NCBI RefSeq assembly: GCF_964204645.1
Contig: NC_134033.1
Location: 13,952,155-14,016,154, forward strand
DNA: 64,000 nt
Source: Tubulanus polymorphus
Taxonomy: Eukaryota > Nemertea > Palaeonemertea > Tubulaniformes > Tubulanidae
Direction of reading: 5' to 3'
Positions 56,322-64,000 of this stretch are shown in pieces. Numbering within the stretch: position 1 is the stretch's first letter; each line of letters starts with the position of its first letter. Below the pieces are notes generated by a model. It saw only the letters and a program-made list of their open reading frames with translations, was not told the origin of the DNA and did not search any database. A program made the translations under genes and the position numbers.

Positions 56322-57449
56322 ATGGAGCGACTAGGTAACAACAGTTCCGCCGTTTTGACGACACCATTGATGTGTAGCGAAGAAAACTTACCGAAAATAA
56401 GATGGGACTATAAGTTCAGTGTTTACGTGTATATTTACGTTTACGGTCCGCTGTCATTTGCGGGGATCGTCATGAATATATGCACTATCGCCACCTTTCG
56501 GCGAATGAACGCGGAATCTTTCCGTACTGTTCATAAATTGGCTTGGTTTGATTTGACGTTCAGTATAACGGCTCTAGCATTGTTTCCACTCAGAACTAGC
56601 TACCTTTACATCGTACTAGGTGACATACTTTTCCGGTACGACGATTGGTATTTCGGTTGGTGGATTATCACCTTCGCACTGCCTTTTTTCCGTTCCCTCC
56701 AGATGGCGCGCAATTGGGCCGTCGTTTTAGTGTGTTTCGAACGTCTCGTGGTCATTATGTTCCCGCTAAAATCGCGCTTGTTTTGGACCTCAAAAACTGT
56801 CAATGTGCTGTTAGCTTTAAATGTTGGAATAAGCATGATTTTATATTGGAATTACTTTTTACCTCATTTTCTACCTGGTTTGTGGCAATGGCCTTGTCTG
56901 AAAACGGGTGAATTTGCATACACGAAATATTGGCCGGATGAGACCCCTGTTATTTCCGCATTCGAATATGAACTACCTTACTACCAAGATCATTACGAAA
57001 TATATGTTTACTTTTTTGGAACGGCTGCACTACCGACCTTTGTCGTCATCATTATCAATACGGCCATTTTCATAAGCATCCGGATAACGGCCATCTTAAA
57101 TCGTGATAAATTACAAACGACATCCTCTGATAGCCGCGGACAGCAAGTTTTAAAAATGGTCGTCGCAATCGTGATTTTATACATGATTTGTGAAATACCA
57201 GGTTGTATGGATCGCCTACTTTGGCTGTTTGATGTCGAATACACGATCGAAGGATTCGACATGATTTTGAGAAAGGTCGGTCTGGCTTTAACCATTACAA
57301 ATTCCACGCTGAATTTTCTCCTTTATTGCGCTACGAATTCTAAGTTCAAGACAACAGTGAAAACTATGCTGACAATTCGTCAGAACACGTTGAGACTCAG
57401 CGCTAGGTTTCGCAGTCGAGATTCAAGACCTGTCGGCCAAGGATATTGA
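56322..57449 (+). CDS. Class A (rhodopsin-like) GPCR, tandem copy 1 (375 aa)
   Basis: Single-exon seven-transmembrane receptor. The start at 56322 is chosen because the paralogue begins at the same MERLG; the frame stays open 18 codons further up to 56268. An N-glycosylation site (NNSS, 7-10) lies in the short N-terminus. TM1 holds GIVMN (Asn52); TM2 holds LAWFDLTF (Asp77); TM3 ends in CFERLVVIMFPLKS with Glu140-Arg141-Leu142 in place of DRY. TM6 carries EIPGC (Pro293) without the usual CWxP. TM7 has NSTLNFLLY, with Phe replacing Pro of NPxxY. The NF-LLY and ERL-FPLKS forms are common in lophotrochozoan FMRFamide-receptor-like and orphan peptide GPCRs; the ligand is unknown. The tail is short and basic. 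Confidence 0.9.
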   Translation: MERLGNNSSAVLTTPLMCSEENLPKIRWDYKFSVYVYIYVYGPLSFAGIVMNICTIATFRRMNAESFRTVHKLAWFDLTFSITALALFPLRTSYLYIVLGDILFRYDDWYFGWWIITFALPFFRSLQMARNWAVVLVCFERLVVIMFPLKSRLFWTSKTVNVLLALNVGISMILYWNYFLPHFLPGLWQWPCLKTGEFAYTKYWPDETPVISAFEYELPYYQDHYEIYVYFFGTAALPTFVVIIINTAIFISIRITAILNRDKLQTTSSDSRGQQVLKMVVAIVILYMICEIPGCMDRLLWLFDVEYTIEGFDMILRKVGLALTITNSTLNFLLYCATNSKFKTTVKTMLTIRQNTLRLSARFRSRDSRPVGQGY

Positions 57450-58503
57450 AATCAATTTCCAGTAACAGGGCTAGATTTTTAACGATTGTAAATGCAAACC
57501 CGGAGAGTTATAAAGATGAGTAGTTGTATTTCTGAAAATCTATTTATTCAAATTTACATATTTTAGAGTGCGTCCCTTGCTAGCTATCAAAGAGAAATTA
57601 ACTTCATTTGTTCACTATATTAAGTATATCGATGTTTAATCATCTTTTATCCACTGTAACAGTTTTCCCCGGAAACTGTGCTGCCACCACACGACATTCG
57701 ACGGTCAACATGCGACATCATTATTCAACTGCTTCCGTTTCACGAAAACAAAATTGTTGAAACAAATGGGCAAGAAATATACAATAAAAATGCGGTCAAG
57801 CCCCACATTTGTGATCGATGATTTTAATGGTATAAAGAGTATACTAGGGGCATGCCCCCAAAAATTTTAGTTCATAAAAGATTTCATAATCAATTTTTTC
57901 TATCCACTGAAATGACGAGGTTTGCACTTAATATTCTCTATAAAATACCGAAATGATATATAATTGTTTTTTTTTCACTGTACGCATAGAGGTTCCACGA
58001 GAATTCAGAATTCTTCAAATTTTGGGTTTTGCCCCTCCCATCCAAAACAGGTGGCGCTGCTTCTGAGGAGTTAATTTACATTCGGTCCAAGACGAATCGA
58101 TTTTCCGTCCTCCTGGTGTTATAAGGGGGGGGGGGGGGTCGGTGGTTTATCGGGAGACGGTTTGGCCGGGGTTGACTGTATATCCGAATCATCTGAATTC
58201 AAATGTGTGCATTGCTTGCATACGTATTCAATCGGTCGTTTTCGCAGAACAGAATTTAGAATTGATTGCGAAAAATAGTTTTTGCTACAAGTGAAATTTA
58301 GTAGAATTGATTTTCGGAGATCATCATGAAAGTAATAGCAAAATCAATACACACGTGGAAGTGGAAACGTTTTGCAATGTAGTTGACACGAATGCTTTCG
58401 AAACAGATTTTCAGTAATTTCTCGTGTGGCTATTTGCCACCATTGTTTGATCAATAAGGATGATTGTAAACGATTCTAGTGAGTCAGTCATCGGCGGTGA
58501 CGT
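57450..58503. other. Spacer between tandem GPCR genes
   Basis: About 1.05 kb without coding capacity. It contains a G-homopolymer (about 58126-58138) and a segment near 57845-58040 whose ends (GGGGCATGCCCCCAAAAATTTT and TTTTGGGTTTTGCCCCTCCC) look like weak inverted repeats. No obvious similarity to the region upstream of copy 1 was seen by eye. Confidence 0.5.
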
Positions 58504-59601
58504 ATGGAGCGACTAGGTGACAACAGTTCCGCCTCTCTGACGCTACACCCGATGTGTAGTGAAGAAAACTTGCCGAAAATAAGATGGGACTATAAGTTTA
58601 GTGTTTACATGTATATTTACGTTTACGGTCCACTGTCATTTGCGGGGATCGTAATGAATGCATGTACTATCGCCACCTTTCGGCGGATGAACGCGGAATC
58701 GTTCCGTACTGTCCATAAATTGGCTTGGTTTGATTTAACGTTCAGTATAACGGCTCTAGCAATGTTTCCACTCAGAACTAGCTATCTTTACATCGTACTA
58801 GGTGACATACTTTTCCGATACGACGATTGGTATTTCGGTTGGTGGATTATCACCTTCGCACTGCCTTTTTTCAGTGTCCTCCAGATGGCGCGCAATTGGG
58901 CCGTCGTTTTAGTGTGTTTCGAACGTCTCGTGGTCATCATGTTCCCGCTAAAATCGCGCTTGTTTTGGACCTCAAGAACTGTCAATGTTCTGTTAGCTTT
59001 AAATGTTGGAATAAGCATGATTTTATATTGGAATTACTTTTTACCTCATTTTCTACCGGGTTTGTGGCAATGGCCTTGTCTGAAAACGGGTGAATTTGCA
59101 TACACGAAATATTGGCCGGATGAGACCCCTGTTATTTCCGCATTCAAATATGAACTACCAAACTACCAATATCATTATGAATTATTTGTTTACGTTTTTG
59201 GAACGGCTGCACTACCGACCTTTCTCCTTATCATTATCAATTCGGCCATTTTCATAAGCATCCGAATAGCAGCCATCTTGAATCGTGATAAGTTACACAC
59301 GACATTATCTGATAGCCGCGGACAGCAAGTTTTAAAAATGGTCGTCGCCATCGTGATTCTGTACATGATTTGTGAAATACCAGGTTGTATGGATCGCCTA
59401 CTTTGGCTGTTTGATGTCGAATACACAATCGAAGGATTCGCCATGATTTTGAGAAAGATCGGTCTGTCTTTGACCATTGCAAATTCCACGTTGAATTTTC
59501 TACTTTATTGCGCTACGAATTCTAAGTTCAAGACAACGGTTAAAACTATGCTGACAATTCGTCAGAACACGTCGAGACATAGGGGCCGACCGAGATTTTA
59601 G
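58504..59601 (+). CDS. Class A (rhodopsin-like) GPCR, tandem copy 2 (365 aa)
   Basis: A head-to-tail duplicate of the receptor at 56322-57449, roughly nine residues in ten identical by eye. The ERL, FPLKS, EIPGC and NSTLNFLLY motifs all match. Differences cluster in the N-terminus (NSSASLTLHPMC), extracellular loop 2 to TM5 (FKYELPNYQYHYELFVYVFG) and the C-tail. After RQNTSRH the copy ends quickly (RGRPRF); an indel relative to copy 1 brings a TAG into frame where copy 1 reads on for about ten residues. The receptor core is intact, so both copies should be functional. It ends near two overlapping AATAAA signals at 59870-59880. Confidence 0.9.
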   Translation: MERLGDNSSASLTLHPMCSEENLPKIRWDYKFSVYMYIYVYGPLSFAGIVMNACTIATFRRMNAESFRTVHKLAWFDLTFSITALAMFPLRTSYLYIVLGDILFRYDDWYFGWWIITFALPFFSVLQMARNWAVVLVCFERLVVIMFPLKSRLFWTSRTVNVLLALNVGISMILYWNYFLPHFLPGLWQWPCLKTGEFAYTKYWPDETPVISAFKYELPNYQYHYELFVYVFGTAALPTFLLIIINSAIFISIRIAAILNRDKLHTTLSDSRGQQVLKMVVAIVILYMICEIPGCMDRLLWLFDVEYTIEGFAMILRKIGLSLTIANSTLNFLLYCATNSKFKTTVKTMLTIRQNTSRHRGRPRF

Positions 59602-59869
59602 ACCTACTGGTCAAGTTAAGAATTAATTTCCACTGAAACGGCTCGGGCTTCACGAAACACAAGCAAATCAAAACTGCTTATCCTGATTTTCGATAATTCA
59701 TTTTCCCGAGGTTTCCGGATTTATCATTTCTATTGTAACTAAACTAATATTAACTGTTCTTCGCTACTCTATGATATTATAATTGTATGCTCGTTTTATG
59801 TCTTGTCCGTATTGATGTTAATATCTTATTGCATGTATCTCCTGTATAACATTTATAATTATTTCGAGC

Positions 59870-59895
59870 AATAAAATAAAGTTCAAGTTCAAGTA
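59870..59895 (+). terminator. Overlapping polyadenylation signals with (TTCAAG)n tail
   Basis: AATAAAATAAA is followed by GTTCAAGTTCAAGT. It can serve as the 3' end of GPCR copy 2 (about 270 bp past the stop). The repeated hexamer tail also resembles a retroposon 3' end, so the two readings are not exclusive. Confidence 0.45.
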
Positions 59896-60431
59896 TCATA
59901 TGGGGCGGATTCCCAAGTTAAACACGGCCTGTTACACCAATCACGTGGATAATTATTTTTGCTGCCGCTTTTGTTTTGTGGAATCACTCTAATCTAACTA
60001 CTCTGAAAATGATGTCATTTTTCAATCTTCTCTGAATCTATTGAGTTTGCATATTTTCAAAGAGCCTCGCACGACGTACTCCGCCTAGTTGCGGCCGGAC
60101 TAATGCAGCCGCTGCAGACTCATGTCGTTCGTGCTGAGCCTTAAGCATCGTCGGTCGGTGGTCATCGGATGACCACCGAGACGGTTTCCGCAGGGCCCAG
60201 TATAAGGTTAGAAAAATACCTTCTCCTTCACGGCGGCCGCCAAACGCCGAAAATTGCAACAGTTATTTTCAGCTGTCCGGTCGGTTATGGTAAGCTTGAT
60301 AACGGGCTGGTCAACATTTCGCAGCAGAAATGAAAGACAAGGTATCAATAATTTTTATAGCCTAAACCTCTTGTGGAAATGTGTGTTATTGTCTGTAAAT
60401 AGTACTATTACGTGCGGAAGTTGGCCATCTT

Positions 60432-60470
60432 ACATGCGGAAGCGGTGACATTACATGTAAGATGGCTGCT
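60432..60470. promoter_or_regulatory. Inverted pair of YY1-like motifs at the CFAP300 start codon
   Basis: GGCCATCTTACATG (from about 60423) and CATGTAAGATGGC (60454-60466) are inverted copies. The right copy contains the start codon inside AAGATGGCTGC, which fits the YY1 consensus AANATGGCNGC. The left copy gives GTAAGATGGCC on the minus strand. Confidence 0.5.
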
Positions 60471-63400
60471 CTAAATTCTTCCGGGTTTAAATTCAACATT
60501 CTAGACGGAAAAACATGTTCTGTGTTAGAGAATAAGGACAATCAAGAGTTTTTTATGAAATGGTAAATTTTTTGGATTGATGGTGAAATAGTAAGAAGTT
60601 TCTACAATTGATGATATACACGAAAATACATGAAATAGCTGGCGTCGTTTGATAGGTGGCGGCACCTGACGATGGTAGTTTTGCGGGCCGGGTTACCGAT
60701 TTCTTATGAATATTTTTTGTTTGATAAAATTTTCCTTTATTTAAGGGGAATAAAAGGTAAAATCAGAGTGGATACGTTTGCGTTTGACCAACATTTTCAA
60801 CCGTATCAAATAGATGAATTTACCTCGGTAAGCGAAATGAAATTAATGATATTAGTCCGGGGTAGTCAGTAACCTGTCTGTGGTTTAGTTTCACAATCGG
60901 ATATTTTCACAAACCACAGTCAGGAATGGGAAGGTCATTTTTGTATGAAATCTTCGTCAGCCAATTTGACTGACGAGTAATTTGCCTGGCATTTCATTGT
61001 CTCTTAAGATATCCGTCTATTTTTTGTTGTAATCGACGCACAACAGATTCGTAGTTTGTCTGATACCTATAACACCTCACCTGATGATCTTAATCCATGT
61101 GCAAATCGGCCGTAAAGTGAGAGTAAATTTCCGTCGGGTCAACAGCTGCCATTTTGAAAATTACTGGAGGTGCTGGCACCTGTGGACTGAGGCCAAGACA
61201 ACAGCACAAACTAACGAAGCGAAACGACGAAATTGAAAAAAATTAAGAAATCAATACTTATTCACATTTTTCTTTTACCAGAATTTATTATTTCATTATT
61301 TATTATGGAAAACACGAAGATTTGAAATATAAGTTGAAAAACCATCAAAAATAAAAATTGTCGTTTCGTCTTGAAAGTTTTATATAAATCCTTGTAGGTC
61401 CCCTTGTCTTATCATGCCACATGTGCAATACAGAGAAATGGCGGCCAATGGCGAAATTGGTGGAGAAATTAATTAATTTGTTGATTAACCACTCGAAACA
61501 TACATAAAATTGGATTATTTCGAAAGGTACCTGTGTTAGTTTGTGAATTAAGCCATTAATTGTGGACTGAAGTGAATAGAAAGTATACTTTTGAAGTGTT
61601 ACTTTTTTCAACCGTGTTTTGGTCCTTGTCATCCCTAACGTTGGTATAAGCCCATCCGATTATAAAAAGCTTACCACCAACGATTAGGTAACTAACTAAG
61701 TCCGGGGGGGCTCCAATTAATAAGGTATCATTTTCTGTACTTTACCATGGTGTCTAAATGTCTCATTATTTTGATATTTTCAGTCATTCATGAAAGATGA
61801 TACAGTTGTCCACCGACTGCAGGTTCCTGGTTCTAGAGGAAACTGGGTGTCTCTTGGTAAGGGGGCTTTAAGAGTTGATCTCTCTGTGATCCATGTTTCA
61901 CATTTGAGCGGGTTGAATTTGACTCGGAACCTAGTTCCCAGACAAATTATACCAAAACTGTGGAACTGAGTTAAATTCAACCCACATTACTGTAGAACTG
62001 TGTCAAATTCATCCCACACAAATATGGAACTGGTTTTGTTAACAAATTCATGGAGACCACAGTGACTCGTATCAGGGCTGTAGATACTTTAAAAACGATA
62101 ATCTGTTAAGGGAGCATCTCAAAATTTCTATCGTTCCGTCAATTAGAATAACTGTCTAATTGGTTTTAACCATGATGAATCCACAGGAGGCCTTAACCCC
62201 CCACCCCCTTCCGCGAGTTATTCTAATTGAAGTAACTATCGAAATTTTGAGATGCTCCCTAATCCTGTGTCTGTGATATAGTCAAAGATGCAGGACTGAC
62301 AGATTAACTTTTTTCCAGTACTGTACAACTCTAATACGAGCCCATGTGAGGAAGACTAAAACCAATATTTGCTTCTTTATGCTTTTGTAGGATTGAAAGC
62401 GGATAAAGTGCTCGTGACTCCGGTTGAATGTACGATTACGTCGATGGATTTCTTCGATCGTCTTGTTCCGGATGTCGTTAGAGAAAGTGGACATATTAGA
62501 AAATGTTTAGACGAAGTGATTGATAGTTTTACCGTGTCAGATGAACTCAGAAAGGTAGGTGTCCTTAACGTGAACCCCGTGACATCCCTCATTGAATATT
62601 CAATATTCAACATAGACATTCAATACTCGATCACCATTCTTCAATTTTTGATCGTCCACACTTCCCATGTGTTCCGAATTTCATCAGAGATATTTTTAAT
62701 CGAAAATTAACTACAAACACCAGACATTAGATATTTTATCTGCACACTTTCAGAAACAGCACTTCACATGAGATATAAGCATTGATGTTACATAATTTTA
62801 GATGTTGCTGTCCGATGAATCGGATCATTACGATCTGTTCTCCGATGAAGATCGCGGTCAGTTTGTGTTTTTATTGTTTAAACACTTGTGTCTCGGTGGA
62901 GAGGTTTGTCAGTACGAGGACGATGTAACGCCTTACCTCGATACGGCAAAATCATTGTACAAAGATCTGATCAGGTTTGTACTATCTGTGATTCCAGGGC
63001 CAACGGTTTCGCAAACCAGAATCATGAAGAATATCACATTTTCAATGATTTCAATGACTTCAACTCATGTGAGCATTGTACAAAACCCTCAAATGTTTAG
63101 AGTTATTGCCCTTTTCTAAAGCAACTCTTTTTACCATCTTATTATATGCAATCTTATAAAACTTGACAGGACTTAAAGATAAAGACGGGGATAAGTTTTA
63201 GTTGAAAATGCTATGGAATGCATCTATCGAATCCATTGAATGCCTAGGCCTCGCAATACGCCTTTTCAGTGTTCAAAAATGCCCTCAAAATGTGTCACAA
63301 GACCTTCACAATTAATCCTTGGAACTGCCCCTGCAACCATTCATAGAAATTATGGTTGGTTATGGTAACTAATGATGATGATTCAGTATAGTTATGATGT

Positions 63401-63588
63401 TGCTGATGACAACCTTTTCGCCCCTATCGAGATTAGAGTTTGAGAAGCTGAAGTCTGGTATCTCATTTATCTATCCCATGTAACCGATAATCTATAAATA
63501 ATCTCTGGTTTTATTTGACAGCGTTGTTAAAGATGGTGACTCCAAAAAACTGCGGGTCATCTCTCACGTCTACAAATTCACTGCTTAC
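60462..63588 (+). CDS. CFAP300: CFAP300 (cilia and flagella associated protein 300), 3' partial
   Basis: Six coding exons are in the window: 60462-60562, 60746-60827, 61784-61856, 62391-62554, 62802-62974, 63522-63588 (phases 2, 0, 1, 0, 2, 0), giving 220 codons. The donor at 63589 points to exons beyond the right edge; the family is about 270 residues, so roughly the last 50 are missing. Diagnostic stretches are FAFDQHFQPY, FFDRLVPDVVRESGHIRKCL, SDELRKMLL, LFKHLCLGGEVCQYEDDV and PYLDTAKSLYKDL, which follow the order in vertebrate CFAP300 (C11orf70). The protein is needed for cytoplasmic preassembly or transport of axonemal dynein arms; loss causes primary ciliary dyskinesia in humans. No signal peptide or membrane segment is present. 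Introns 3 and 4 contain repeats. Confidence 0.93.
61905..62045. repeat. GGAACTGNGTCAAATTC-type minisatellite in CFAP300 intron 3
   Basis: Units with CTGTGGAACTGAGTTAAATTC, AACCCACATTACTGTAGAACTG and TGTCAAATTCATCCCACA follow one another at about 33-bp spacing. They belong to the same dispersed family seen near 22690, 46850 and 54525. Confidence 0.6.
62106..62262. mobile_element. MITE with ~47-bp terminal inverted repeats in CFAP300 intron 3
   Basis: The left arm 62106-62153 (TTAAGGGAGCATCTCAAAAT, then TTCTATCG and CAATTAGAATAACT) is the near reverse complement of the right arm 62216-62262 (AGTTATTCTAATTG, CGAAATTTTGAGATGCTCCC, TAA). The interior is about 60 bp with a C-rich tract. TTA and TAA at the ends could be part of the repeats or a target duplication. 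Confidence 0.8.
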
Positions 63589-64000
63589 GTAAGTCTTTTT
63601 TTCGAAAAACATTTCCATTTATTGATTTGTTTGTATAAACTGTTGTTAATATTCAGCACAGTGAATCGGGTAACAAAAAAATACCAATTTTCTATGTATC
63701 AATTGTTCATTATATGAAAATGAATAAATATCAAATATTTACGGTATTCAACTATAAACAACGTATGTGTTACTGTAATTAAAGGGTTAATAAAGACCCT
63801 TTAAGGATGCATCACCGGTTCTCAAGCTCGGGGTTTAGGGCTAGTGCTAGTAAAATCTTCCAGCAGTGAATTCAAGGATAAGACTACTACGTACTAGTAC
63901 TGTACATGTAGTAGCAAAAAATGAGCAGTTTGTGTGTCATGTAGCTTCTGATTATAAAAGTAGATGGCGCATGAGTATACATTCATTTATGAGTTAATCT

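Overview
The window looks like a lophotrochozoan animal genome, most likely a mollusc and perhaps a gastropod. Genes are split by GT-AG introns, GC content is modest, and non-coding DNA is full of short dispersed repeats. A CFAP300 gene marks an animal with motile cilia. The left end carries secreted proteins of the C-type-lectin and low-complexity kinds found in mollusc shell and mantle secretomes. The species assignment is inference. All exon structures were read by eye from reading frame, splice sites and phase.

Left cluster (1-12.9 kb, all + strand): (i) the 3' part of a C-type lectin with degenerate Ca/sugar-binding motifs and a Lys/Arg-rich tail; (ii) a secreted 390-residue Gly-Tyr-Pro-Gln repeat protein; (iii) an intact, unidentified 340-residue ORF; (iv) a secreted 1079-residue protein with a Gly-Met segment, sixteen 15-residue Gln/Met/Pro repeats and a full-length multicopper-oxidase region. 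That region has lost every type-1 copper ligand and three of eight trinuclear-centre histidines. Genes (ii) and (iv) share the same layout: TATA promoter, non-coding first exon, phase-1 signal-peptide exon, large repeat exon. This cluster is the most unusual part of the window and reads as a secreted-matrix locus built around a copper-less laccase scaffold.

Middle (12.9-42.5 kb): about 30 kb in which I can support no protein gene. It holds a dead LINE reverse-transcriptase fragment, a (TA)n microsatellite, several inverted-repeat elements and MITE-like families, tandem repeats, tRNA-like SINE remnants, and isolated promoter-like sites (CRE/CCAAT pairs and a perfect RFX X-box).

Right part (42.5-64 kb): a secreted acidic 738-residue protein in eight coding exons, with furin-type sites and a 10-cysteine C-terminal domain resembling a catalytically dead secreted phospholipase A2; a single-exon LicD/fukutin-like type II membrane protein on the minus strand with an altered acidic motif; a tandem pair of single-exon class A GPCRs; and the first six coding exons of CFAP300, which runs off the right edge. 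Introns here also carry MITEs and minisatellite-like repeats.
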